Shown in pieces: positions 7,968-14,963 of a stretch of 16,055 nt of DNA. The stretch comes from Burkholderiales bacterium (GTDB taxonomy: Bacteria > Pseudomonadota > Gammaproteobacteria > Burkholderiales > Burkholderiaceae_D): NCBI GenBank assembly GCA_028868455.1, contig JAGWUK010000015.1:1-16055 (forward strand), written 5' to 3'. Each line of letters begins with the position of its first letter. Position 1 is the stretch's first letter. Made by a program: the position numbers and the translations under genes. The notes beneath the pieces were generated by a model. The model had not been told where the DNA came from. It saw only the letters and a program-made list of their open reading frames with translations, and did not search any database.

Positions 7968-9851
7968 TTATTTGGACGAGTCGACGACAGGGAAAAATTC
8001 CTGAAACCATACCGACAAGTTGAGCAGTCGGATTCGTTTTGTCATTGAAAGCAAGGATAAGTCTGGAATAGAGCCGGAAGGGAAAAGTTTAGACATCCAA
8101 GAACAGGATTTAACGCTCGAAATTGTTCTTTCCATCCAATCCTTCAAAGGCCCATTGAACCAAAAATTTTCAGGTATCGGCCAACCCATTTTGTCTTTAC
8201 GCCAGACAATCTCATCAGGCAGTTTCCCTGAAAATGCTCTTCTTGCCAGATATTTTGTCCAGCCGCCATGCAATTTATAGGCGACTGGAACGCTAGCAAG
8301 AAACTCGACTAGCCTATAGTCCATAAAGGGCATTCTTGATTCTATTGAGAATGCCATGGATGTTCGATCTGCATAATGAATCAGTGTCACCAAATCTGTC
8401 TTGGTGTGATTTAATAAAATTTCATTTAGTGGAACAAAGGGATCCCAAGAATATCCAAATTTTTTCAACAGAGAGTTGGTAATAGATTTTCCAAATAATG
8501 ATTTAAAAATATTAACCATAATACCGGGTAAAGCCCTCCGCCATGCGCCTGTAATTTGAAGCACGTCGGGAAGCTCTTTTATGGCTTGAACAAGAGGCAT
8601 CTGAGCAAACCAAACAAAAATATAACCAAGATATCCGCCAAGCTGCTCATCTGCCCCTTGACCATCCAACGTTACAGTCACATCAGAATCGGCGACACGC
8701 ATGAAGGTGTGCCATGCAGACATGCAAGAGCTTTCTGGTGGATGATCCATTGCATAGATGACCCTCCTGTGTTCAGCTGGGATATCTTTGACATTCGGCT
8801 CAATTTGATTGCTACGCACTTCAAGTTCTGATGCCATGGAGTCGATATATTTTGACTCATCGCACGATTCAGTGCCCGGCGTTTTGTATACACACGAAAA
8901 TGTTTCTTGCTTATCTTGGCTTTGTTGTTTTCGTAAAAGTTGATTGACTAAATATACAATCGATGAACTGTCAAGTCCGCCAGAAAGAGCCGAACCCACT
9001 TTGACATCAGCTCTTAAACGCAACCGAACAGCATCTTCAAGAATATCATAATATTCTTTTGCCAATTCAGTTGCCTTGCTCTCGCTGAACGACTCATTGC
9101 TTACATTGGGTACAACGTCCCAAAATCGCTTTGGGCTCAAAGATTGATTAAGTAATTCATCTAACGAACATTCCACGAAACTGGCAGGCGGAAATCTCAA
9201 AATACTCTTGAATGCAGTTCTTGTGCCTTCAACGTTGACGCCGTTTTCATAGTAATCAATGCAGTACTCAATGTCAGGAGATGTGACAACATTTGGATTT
9301 GTAGTGAGAGATTTAATTTCAGATGCAAAAATAAATTGATGAGAGTTGCAAAAGTAATAAAACGGTTTGATTCCAAATCGATCTCTGGAGATAAATATCT
9401 TATTCAACGATGTGTCAATAATTACAAATGACCACATTCCATTAAATTTGTTCAAGCATTCAGCACCCCAAGCAGCGTAAGCAGCCAAAATAACTTCTGT
9501 GTCAGAATGGGATTTAAAGGTGAAGCCCAATGCCTCCAATTCAGTACGCAGTTCGGCGTGATTATAAATTTCTCCATTATAAGTTATCACGTACCGGTCG
9601 TTCAGGGTCATTGGTTGATGGCCAGCTGGGCTGAGATCAACAATTGCCAGCCGACGATGGCCAAGGCCGACGCTGTGCGAAAGCTCTGGCGCAAATGGAA
9701 TAAAGCCAGGCAAGCCTTGGCTATCGGTATGCCCATACGAGAAAAAAAAGCCTTCGCCGTCCGGGCCACGATGCTTTATCTCATCATTCATTCTCTTTAG
9801 GGTGTCAGAATTGATGATATTTTTAGAAATTATCCCGGTAATTCCACACAT
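7968..9851 (-). CDS. asnB: Asparagine synthase-type glutamine amidotransferase (AsnB family), probable sugar-uronate amidase
   Basis: A 627-residue protein with both halves of class-B asparagine synthetase. The Ntn-type glutaminase domain starts exactly at Met-Cys (MCGITG), which decides the start. It has RGPDGEG (28-34), HRRLAIVDLS (65-74), YNGEIYN (91-97) and SDTE (116-119). The ATP-pyrophosphatase synthetase domain has the P-loop SALSGGLDSSSIV (287-299) and later DGQGADEQLGGY and SIESRMPFMDYRLVE. The catalytic Cys2 and PP-loop are intact, so it should hydrolyse glutamine and adenylate a carboxylate. In polysaccharide clusters, homologues (P. aeruginosa O6 WbpS, Bordetella WbmE) are thought to convert uronic acids to uronamides. 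With tviB, wbpB and wbpD upstream, that is the likely role here, though ordinary asparagine synthesis cannot be excluded. An in-frame TTG at 9866 was rejected because the mature enzyme needs Cys at position 2. It starts 11 bases after wzx stops. Confidence 0.92.
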   Translation of the reverse strand: MCGITGIISKNIINSDTLKRMNDEIKHRGPDGEGFFFSYGHTDSQGLPGFIPFAPELSHSVGLGHRRLAIVDLSPAGHQPMTLNDRYVITYNGEIYNHAELRTELEALGFTFKSHSDTEVILAAYAAWGAECLNKFNGMWSFVIIDTSLNKIFISRDRFGIKPFYYFCNSHQFIFASEIKSLTTNPNVVTSPDIEYCIDYYENGVNVEGTRTAFKSILRFPPASFVECSLDELLNQSLSPKRFWDVVPNVSNESFSESKATELAKEYYDILEDAVRLRLRADVKVGSALSGGLDSSSIVYLVNQLLRKQQSQDKQETFSCVYKTPGTESCDESKYIDSMASELEVRSNQIEPNVKDIPAEHRRVIYAMDHPPESSCMSAWHTFMRVADSDVTVTLDGQGADEQLGGYLGYIFVWFAQMPLVQAIKELPDVLQITGAWRRALPGIMVNIFKSLFGKSITNSLLKKFGYSWDPFVPLNEILLNHTKTDLVTLIHYADRTSMAFSIESRMPFMDYRLVEFLASVPVAYKLHGGWTKYLARRAFSGKLPDEIVWRKDKMGWPIPENFWFNGPLKDWMERTISSVKSCSWMSKLFPSGSIPDLSLLSMTKRIRLLNLSVWFQEFFPVVDSSK

Positions 9852-9862
9852 TATACGGTCTT

Positions 9863-11080
9863 TCAAGAAGCAGCTGGAAAAAGTGGTTTGCGATTGGAGT
9901 TTACAGCAACAATTGCCAGCAATAAATATGAGGAATACATCATAAACTCTGCAAACCCCAATGTAAAAAGATATTGATCCAAGGATAGTCTATTTTTTGC
10001 GTAAATAATAGTGCCACATGTGACTAAAAAATAGATTGTCTGCCATAAGCCACTTAATCCAAGCCTGTCAGTAATCAAAAAAATGACACTAATCGGTGAC
10101 ACAATCATACGAAAGATGATTGGTGCAATGGCAAGGAGAAGAAATTTAAGATCGGTCCGCCAATTTGAACCAAGAATAAGCGCTATTGTTGCTTCACCAA
10201 ACAAAACTATGAAAACCCCCAAAAGCATTGACAGTAGCAGGAGCGAGCGCACCACTTTCCACATCAGAGGCCCAATATTTTTATTATCACGGTATAAATC
10301 GCCTGCATGCTTATAAAAAACTTGACTTGCTGCAATACCCATTAACATAAGTGGTGCTGCAAGAAGTCGTTGAATTTGCGAATAATTGCCGGCACTGCTA
10401 TTCCCAAACTCGCTTACTATAAAAAATAGAGGTAATGATAGTGACGCGGTGTCAAGAAGAGCCATCGGCATCGATACAATAGGGTATTTAATCGAAGATC
10501 TGACAGCTGAGTATGTGTCGCTGATGCTGATATTTTTAAATGCGCGATGGCAAGCAAAAATACCCAATATAAATGCAATGATCCAACTAAATAGCAGTGC
10601 ACCGTTTAATCCAAACGGAATGATCAATGCAGCTGCGGTAAATGCCAACGGCTGCAGCACCTTGATGGCTGCCGACCAAGCGAACATTCCTTTCCTGGTA
10701 AACCAAGCTAGGCACACATTCGTACATCCTAAAAAAGATGCAACCGATGTAATCCAAGCTGCGGACAAACTTTTGTCCAATGATATCGAAAAATAATTTG
10801 ATGTTATTTTATAAATAAAAACAAAAATAATGCTGACAAAAAAAGGAAGTATTATAGAAATTTGAAATAAAGGATTTATATTCTCATTTGAAACAGAGGG
10901 AATGGCTACGTCAAATCGGAGGGATGCTATGCTAGAAATAATTGCAGAAATTGCAACCAATGACGCATATATGCCAAATTCGTTAGGCGAATAGATCCTC
11001 GCTAGAACTGGTGTTGCTGCCAATACAATCAACTGGCCAGCACCAATGCCAGCTGCATTAATGAGAAAATCTTTCTTCAT
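9863..11080 (-). CDS. wzx: Wzx-type lipid-linked oligosaccharide flippase (MOP superfamily)
   Basis: A 405-residue polytopic inner-membrane protein that probably flips undecaprenyl-linked repeat units to the periplasm. It opens with KDFLINAAGIGAGQLIVLAATPVLARIYSP, the typical first helix and the 'ARxYsPxEFG' junction of Wzx proteins. About 10-12 hydrophobic helices are distributed along the protein. The segment GNSSAGNYSQIQRLLAAPLMLMG near residues 226-248 matches the conserved mid-protein region of polysaccharide exporters. The length is typical. The ATG at 11080 is preceded by a 76-base AT-rich gap, the longest in the cluster, with only weak promoter-like hexamers. The 3' end lies 11 bases before asnB. 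Specificity for the repeat unit cannot be read from the sequence. Confidence 0.9.
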   Translation of the reverse strand: MKKDFLINAAGIGAGQLIVLAATPVLARIYSPNEFGIYASLVAISAIISSIASLRFDVAIPSVSNENINPLFQISIILPFFVSIIFVFIYKITSNYFSISLDKSLSAAWITSVASFLGCTNVCLAWFTRKGMFAWSAAIKVLQPLAFTAAALIIPFGLNGALLFSWIIAFILGIFACHRAFKNISISDTYSAVRSSIKYPIVSMPMALLDTASLSLPLFFIVSEFGNSSAGNYSQIQRLLAAPLMLMGIAASQVFYKHAGDLYRDNKNIGPLMWKVVRSLLLLSMLLGVFIVLFGEATIALILGSNWRTDLKFLLLAIAPIIFRMIVSPISVIFLITDRLGLSGLWQTIYFLVTCGTIIYAKNRLSLDQYLFTLGFAEFMMYSSYLLLAIVAVNSNRKPLFPAAS

Positions 11081-11156
11081 GCTTATCTTTTACATTAAAT
11101 GATAAAACATGAGTGATATTAATTTTTTCAAAATGTGCAAATATAAGCGATTAATT

Positions 11157-11750
11157 TTATTTTTTTGACATGACACCATTCATGACCAGATAATTGTCGC
11201 CGGTATGAGGGCATTGATAGGTAGCATTGCTGTCATCAAGCGGTAATGGTATACGTTCACCAAATTCGCTCATCCATCCTATTTGTTTCGAAGGCACACC
11301 GACCATCAATGCATAAGGCTTAACATCTTTGTTGACAACTGCACCCGCAGCAATGAAGGCGTACTCGCCAATCGTTGTGCCACAAACGATAGTGCAATTT
11401 GCACCGAGTGTAGCTCCTTTCTTAACTATGGTATGGCGATATTCGTTTTTGCGTTCAATCAAGGAGCGAGGATTGTACACATTTGTAAAGACCATACTTG
11501 GCCCACAAAATACCCCTTCTTCAAGTACAACGTTATCATAGATGCTAACGTTATTCTGCACTTTACATTTATCGCCGATAATTACTTTGTTTCCAACAAA
11601 TACATTTTGTCCTAAAGAAACATTTTTTCCAATATTTGCACCTCCGCAAACGTGGGCGAAATGCCAAACTCGACTTCCTTCACCAATCAATGCACCGTCA
11701 TCCACAATTGCACTTGAATGAACAAAATAATTTTTTGGTTGTTCCATCAT
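11157..11750 (-). CDS. wbpD: UDP-2-acetamido-3-amino-2,3-dideoxy-glucuronate N-acetyltransferase
   Basis: A 197-residue left-handed beta-helix N-acetyltransferase. WbpD acetylates the 3-amino group of UDP-GlcNAc3NA using acetyl-CoA, giving UDP-GlcNAc3NAcA. Signature segments are VWHFAHV (28-34), [13 protein letters not shown] (44-56), [18 protein letters not shown] (68-85), [10 protein letters not shown] (87-96), [16 protein letters not shown] (109-124) and the cap [23 protein letters not shown] (145-167). These are the hallmark strings of WbpD/WlbB. The C-terminus has a [10 protein letters not shown] tail also seen in this family. The first ATG (11750) overlaps the wbpB stop in a classic ATGA; a second ATG follows immediately at 11747, and GGAA lies about 5 bases upstream. 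The pairing with wbpB directly upstream is conserved in diacetamido-uronic acid pathways. Confidence 0.95.
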   Translation of the reverse strand: MMEQPKNYFVHSSAIVDDGALIGEGSRVWHFAHVCGGANIGKNVSLGQNVFVGNKVIIGDKCKVQNNVSIYDNVVLEEGVFCGPSMVFTNVYNPRSLIERKNEYRHTIVKKGATLGANCTIVCGTTIGEYAFIAAGAVVNKDVKPYALMVGVPSKQIGWMSEFGERIPLPLDDSNATYQCPHTGDNYLVMNGVMSKK

Positions 11751-12808
11751 AATTCCAACGGTAATGACACCTTGACGCCATCTTTGGCAGAACGGTACAT
11801 TGCGATAAGAAGCTCCAAGCTCTTCAATCCGGATCGCCCGTCAGTCTCAGGTAGTGTATCACCACGTAAAGTGCTTATCACATTCTCGTAATACAATGGA
11901 TGTCCAAACCCATAGACGCTGGTAGTAGCGTAGCTTGCAGACTTAATTTCATCATCTTCTGGCAAATGATTTTCAAATTGCCATTCTTGCACCTGATTCA
12001 CCGCTACACCACCAATTCGCGCCGTCCCAGTTTCACCAAGAATGGTGATTGACCCTTCCAGATTTTTAGGATAAGTGAGCATGCAAACGTTCAGTGTTCC
12101 CATGGCACCGCTTCGCCACTTTATTGCTGCGACGCCACTGTCTTCTGCTTCTATATCTCGGGCCTGTGTTGCAGTGTAAGACATCACGCTTTCTACGGGG
12201 CCAATTAACCAGTCCAATAAATCGATATAATGACTTGCCTGATTCATAAACGCACCGCCATCAAATTCCCATGTGCCGCGCCAACCATTACCTTGATCGT
12301 AATAGTCTTGAGGACGGGTCCAAAAAACGTTCAATGAAACATTATATATGCGCCCAAAACGACGCTTTTCGATGGCCTTCTTGAGCAATTGAAGCGTCGC
12401 ATTGCGACGATTTTGTTTGACCACAAATAAGCGAACCCCGGCTTCGTCACAGGCCTTCACCATGCGCAGCCCATCAGTCCACCTTGTGGCCATCGGTTTT
12501 TCTGTTAAAATATTAACACCGTGCTTTGCTGCCAAAATGGTTTGCTCGGGATGAAGACCACTTGGCGTGCACAGTACTACCAAATCAAGATCTTCATCGT
12601 GCAACATGCTTTGTATGTCGTCGTAAGCGGCAACATTATATTTTTTTGAGTGAGTAGCAAGCGTTTTTGCATCAATGTCGCAAACCGCGCGAAGTTCAAG
12701 ATGCTCACTGAGCTGTTCGATTGAGCCAAAATGATTGGCCGAAATTCGACCACATCCTACCAATCCAACTTTAATTTTTCGATTTAATATATTTTTGTAG
12801 ACTATCAT
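11747..12808 (-). CDS. wbpB: UDP-N-acetyl-2-amino-2-deoxyglucuronate (3-)dehydrogenase, Gfo/Idh/MocA family
   Basis: A 353-residue NAD-dependent oxidoreductase that oxidises C3 of UDP-GlcNAcA, giving the 3-keto intermediate that a WbpE-type aminotransferase then aminates. The N-terminal Rossmann domain has [15 protein letters not shown] (13-27) and the family motif LTEKPMA (101-107), whose EKP lysine is catalytic. The substrate domain has [10 protein letters not shown] (128-137), [23 protein letters not shown] (176-198) with the key His193, and [13 protein letters not shown]. These are characteristic of WbpB/WlbA. The ATG at 12808 is the only good start, 23 bases after the dehydrogenase stop; the ten residues before the Rossmann strand are slightly longer than usual. 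Some WlbA-type members recycle NADH with 2-oxoglutarate; nothing here decides that. Confidence 0.93.
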   Translation of the reverse strand: MIVYKNILNRKIKVGLVGCGRISANHFGSIEQLSEHLELRAVCDIDAKTLATHSKKYNVAAYDDIQSMLHDEDLDLVVLCTPSGLHPEQTILAAKHGVNILTEKPMATRWTDGLRMVKACDEAGVRLFVVKQNRRNATLQLLKKAIEKRRFGRIYNVSLNVFWTRPQDYYDQGNGWRGTWEFDGGAFMNQASHYIDLLDWLIGPVESVMSYTATQARDIEAEDSGVAAIKWRSGAMGTLNVCMLTYPKNLEGSITILGETGTARIGGVAVNQVQEWQFENHLPEDDEIKSASYATTSVYGFGHPLYYENVISTLRGDTLPETDGRSGLKSLELLIAMYRSAKDGVKVSLPLEL

Positions 12809-12831
12809 GATGAATGTTTAATTTTAAATAT

Positions 12832-14127
12832 TTAAAAACGAAATACTGTGAAGCCAGCTTCGGCAGATTCATGTCGATCATACAATGCTTTAATGTCTGC
12901 TAAAACTGGTTTGCTGCCTTTACAGAAATCAAACAATTTTTTCGGGGTCATCGATCGAAATTCGTTATGACCCACAGCAACCACGACGGAATCAACTTTT
13001 TTCGATTCGCCAAACTCAGAAAGCTCAATAGCATACTCATGTGAGACTTCAGCAGCGTTTGCCCAAGGATCCATGACGATGACTTTAGCGCCCCAATTCT
13101 CTAATTCTTTCACCAAGTCGGCAACCTTGCTGTTGCGTATGTCTGGACAATTCTCTTTGAAAGTAATACCCATGACGCCGATCGTGCTTCGTGCGACATC
13201 TATCCCGTTTTTAATCATCAATCTGATGACGCTGCGCGCAGCATAACGAGCCATGTCATCATTGATACGCCTGCCAGCCAATATCACTTGCGGGTGATAG
13301 CCAACTTCCTCAGCTTTATGAGTCAAATAATAAGGATCTACGCCAATACAATGGCCACCCACCATTCCAGGTCGGAATGGTAAAAAGTTCCACTTGCTAC
13401 CTGCCGCCTCCAAGACCTCTACAGTATCAATGTTTAGGCGTTCAAATATAACTGAAAGCTCATTAACAAACGCAATATTTAAATCTCTTTGACTGTTTTC
13501 AATTACTTTTGCGGCCTCGGCCACTTTGAGACTGCTGGCTTTCCAAGTGCCAGCTTTGATAATGCTTTTGTATAGATTGTCAATGACGTCAGCAATGGCG
13601 GGTGTACTACCGCTGGTAATTTTTTTAATCGTGGTCAAAGAATTAACTTTATCACCTGGATTGATCCGCTCCGGGCTGTACCCACAATAAAAATCCTCAT
13701 TAAATTTTAACCCGGATTCGCTCTCTAAAATCGGAACACAAATCTCTTCAGTACAACCGGGAAAAACAGTCGACTCATAAATAACAATACCCCCCTTTTT
13801 CAATGCTTTGCCGACAGTCTGGCTTGCTTTAATGAGAGGTGTTAAGTCGGGCCTGTTTGCATTATCGATTGGTGTCGGAACTGTAACAATAAAAATGTTG
13901 CATTTTTCAAGCTCAATGCGATCACTGCTGTATTCCAAATACTTGGCCTTGAGTAAATCTTCGTGTTCCACTTCCATCGTGCTGTCTTTGCCCGATCGTA
14001 GTTCCGTAATTCTTGCATTATTGATGTCAAAACCTATAACAGGTCGTATTTTTCCAAACTCAACAGCCAGTGGCAAGCCAACGTATCCCAACCCAATAAG
14101 GGCAATTTTTTGATCAAAATTGTTCAT
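12832..14127 (-). CDS. tviB: UDP-N-acetylhexosamine 6-dehydrogenase (TviB/WbpO type)
   Basis: A 431-residue UDP-sugar dehydrogenase oxidising C6 of UDP-GlcNAc (or UDP-GalNAc) to the uronic acid with two NAD+. Motifs in order are the Rossmann IALIGLGYVGLPLAVEFG (8-25), VTVPTPID (81-88), the YESTVFPGCTEE segment (117-128), YSPERINPGD (150-159), the central-domain KVAEAAKVIENSQRD (201-215; Lys206 and Asn211), and the catalytic cysteine in MVGGHCIGVDPYYLT (255-269; Cys260). A C-terminal domain follows with MGITFKENCPDIRNSK. Full length for the family. It resembles TviB and WbpO more than the N-terminally extended WbpA form, so whether the substrate is GlcNAc or GalNAc is open. Placed directly before wbpB and wbpD, it supplies the uronic acid for that pathway. 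There is no clear ribosome-binding site at the ATG; the regulator gene ends 38 bases upstream. Confidence 0.93.
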   Translation of the reverse strand: MNNFDQKIALIGLGYVGLPLAVEFGKIRPVIGFDINNARITELRSGKDSTMEVEHEDLLKAKYLEYSSDRIELEKCNIFIVTVPTPIDNANRPDLTPLIKASQTVGKALKKGGIVIYESTVFPGCTEEICVPILESESGLKFNEDFYCGYSPERINPGDKVNSLTTIKKITSGSTPAIADVIDNLYKSIIKAGTWKASSLKVAEAAKVIENSQRDLNIAFVNELSVIFERLNIDTVEVLEAAGSKWNFLPFRPGMVGGHCIGVDPYYLTHKAEEVGYHPQVILAGRRINDDMARYAARSVIRLMIKNGIDVARSTIGVMGITFKENCPDIRNSKVADLVKELENWGAKVIVMDPWANAAEVSHEYAIELSEFGESKKVDSVVVAVGHNEFRSMTPKKLFDFCKGSKPVLADIKALYDRHESAEAGFTVFRF

Positions 14128-14165
14128 TTTATTTCAATGGTTTATCAGTTGCTAAAAATTGGATA

Positions 14166-14543
14166 TCAATGCTGGTAATTTTTATGGTGGTTTTGTCGAG
14201 CGTCATTTTTTAATTCTATTTTTATTGCTTCTATTTCATTTTTTAAACTTTCGTATTCTGTCATTTTTCTTTGAAGAAAACGTTGAGCGAGTGCAGCTTT
14301 TTCGGTTATTCCTGCAGGAGTTAAGATATATACGTAACCAAACTTATTTTTGGAGTTTGCAAAATTTTTCATTTTGATCAAGCCCTTGCTCATCAAACCT
14401 CTCAAACAGTAATTGAGTGCGCCGAGGCTGATACCTAACTTTTCAGCAAGCTCGCGTTGCGTCATATCTGGATTGTCCTGTAGGAGACGCATGACACGAA
14501 AGTAGGTGTCCTGTTGAAGATTGGATTGTCGACTGGTATTCAT
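14166..14543 (-). CDS. MarR family EPS-associated transcriptional regulator
   Basis: A 125-residue DNA-binding protein. Residues 12-65 form a winged helix-turn-helix: QDTYFRVMRLLQDNPDMTQR, then ELAEKLGISLGALNYCLRGL as helix-turn-helix, then GLIKMKNFANSKNKFGYVYILTP as wing. Residues about 75-118 form a charged helix, likely a coiled coil for dimerisation. This matches the small 'EPS-associated MarR family' regulators that commonly stand first in exopolysaccharide and O-antigen clusters of Proteobacteria. It is the first gene of the leftward operon, so it probably controls the cluster, itself included. Whether it activates or represses is not visible. It starts with ATG at 14543 without a strong ribosome-binding site, and its stop lies 38 bases before tviB. 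Confidence 0.88.
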   Translation of the reverse strand: MNTSRQSNLQQDTYFRVMRLLQDNPDMTQRELAEKLGISLGALNYCLRGLMSKGLIKMKNFANSKNKFGYVYILTPAGITEKAALAQRFLQRKMTEYESLKNEIEAIKIELKNDARQNHHKNYQH

Positions 14544-14556
14544 ACGTGATGTTTGC

Positions 14557-14567
14557 TGACGGTCAAG
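14557..14567 (+). repeat. Palindromic repeat copy 1, TGACGGTCAAG
   Basis: TGAC-G-GTCA is a perfect palindrome around one central base, followed by AAG. A second copy with C in the centre lies exactly 120 bases downstream (14677). This copy is 13 bases upstream of the EPS regulator ATG, so it could be an operator. Confidence 0.4.
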
Positions 14568-14676
14568 TGCGTCACAAGTTAGAAGCCCAGTCTGGCAGAT
14601 TGAGTGGACACGATGATGTTTTGTCTAAAGTTGAACAATTCTAACGGCAGCGGTTGACGAAAGTGTTACAGCCGGA

Positions 14677-14687
14677 TGACCGTCAAG
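14677..14687 (+). repeat. Palindromic repeat copy 2, TGACCGTCAAG
   Basis: Second copy of TGAC-N-GTCA plus AAG, in the same orientation as the first. It sits immediately left of the terminator hairpin, about 130 bases upstream of the EPS regulator start. Together the two copies could form a looping operator pair; this is inference. Confidence 0.4.
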
Positions 14688-14688
14688 C

Positions 14689-14724
14689 AAAAAAGGCGTC
14701 TGTGGACGATGCCACAGACGCCTT
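14689..14724 (-). terminator. Strong rho-independent terminator facing left
   Basis: On the minus strand a 13-base-pair perfect stem (AAGGCGTCTGTGG / CCACAGACGCCTT, arms at 14712-14724 and 14693-14705) with a 6-base loop runs directly into six T residues followed by GC. On the plus strand the hairpin is followed only by a broken CTTCTTC tract, so the functional orientation is leftward. No minus-strand gene ending here is visible to its right within the window; the only candidate is the tmRNA-like 3' end 13 bases upstream. Confidence 0.85.
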
Positions 14725-14736
14725 CTTCAAGCAAGA

Positions 14737-14769
14737 TGGTGGTGGAACACGGAACCGAACCCGCGTCCG
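14737..14769 (-). other. tmRNA (ssrA) 3'-end-like fragment, candidate island attachment site
   Basis: Read on the minus strand, the 33 bases begin with CGGACGCGGGTTC, identical to the T-arm start of E. coli-type tmRNA as I remember it, and end in CCACCA at the same distance as in tmRNA. The 3' half of the T-stem and acceptor has diverged. A six-pair stem (ACGCGG/CCGTGT, one G-T wobble) still forms around an 8-base loop. The body of a tmRNA gene is absent: the sequence further upstream on this strand is the WYL gene. A partial copy of this kind is what integration into ssrA leaves at the far end of an island. Chance similarity is not excluded. Confidence 0.4.
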
Positions 14770-14829
14770 TTTGCCAAGCCAGATAGTAACGCATGGGCCT
14801 TGAGGGCGTGGATTCGACGACTTGTCCAC

Positions 14830-14912
14830 TTCGATTGCTTGCTCCGGTACAAGCGGTAGCGCATAATGTCATCAATTTGATGATATTGAGCGCATACCAA
14901 TGAGCAATCGAA
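14830..14912. promoter_or_regulatory. Nested repeats upstream of the WYL regulator, candidate operator
   Basis: Three symmetric elements share nearly the same centre (about 14871-14877). They are a 10-base inverted repeat TTCGATTGCT / AGCAATCGAA (14830-14839 and 14903-14912), an 8-base direct repeat AGCGCATA (14858-14865 and 14889-14896, 31 bases apart, about three helical turns), and a perfect palindrome TCATCAATTTGATGA (14869-14883). They lie 52-134 bases ahead of the WYL start. BrxR/CapW-type regulators are known to bind repeats in their own promoters, so autoregulation is the likely use. Confidence 0.5.
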
Positions 14913-14948
14913 CTTCTGTTTTCGGTCTTACGGCTGTCAGATGTGAAT

Positions 14949-14954
14949 GAGGAG
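14949..14954 (+). promoter_or_regulatory. Ribosome-binding site deciding the WYL gene start at 14964
   Basis: GAGGAG lies 9 bases upstream of the ATG at 14964, a near-ideal Shine-Dalgarno arrangement. An in-frame GTG at 14943 would begin before this site and has none of its own, so the ATG is preferred. Confidence 0.7.
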
Positions 14955-14963
14955 CGCCTGACC

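Larger units (their letters stand above)
14544..14963. other. 420-base divergent intergenic region between the polysaccharide operon and the WYL gene
   Basis: No credible coding sequence lies here. Left part (14544-14690): leader of the EPS regulator gene, with two copies of TGACSGTCAAG but no convincing sigma-70 hexamer pair in either direction. Middle (14693-14769): a leftward terminator hairpin and a tmRNA-3'-end-like element. Right part (14830-14912): nested repeats that probably belong to the control region of the WYL regulator. The region marks a clear change from AT-rich to GC-rich coding sequence. Confidence 0.6.

Noticed and set aside
9852..9866. TTG start five codons upstream in asnB
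   Set aside because: Class II glutamine amidotransferases need cysteine directly after the initiator Met, which only the ATG at 9851 provides.
11081..11156. Possible internal promoter ahead of wzx
   Set aside because: The gap is AT-rich and contains TTGAAA- and TATCAT-like hexamers on the minus strand, but their spacing (21 bases) is wrong and such matches are expected by chance in this composition.
14809..14819. TGGATTCGACG on the plus strand, identical to the start of tmRNA 5' ends
   Set aside because: It is on the opposite strand to the tmRNA-like 3' end, and the bases after it do not continue like a tmRNA. An 11-base match alone is too weak to call a tmRNA or a permuted tmRNA gene.
14853..14861. 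GCGGTAGCG, resembling the ops (RfaH) element core
   Set aside because: It points rightward, away from the polysaccharide operon that would need it. It lacks the first G of the ops core and the rest of a JUMPstart region, so it is probably chance.
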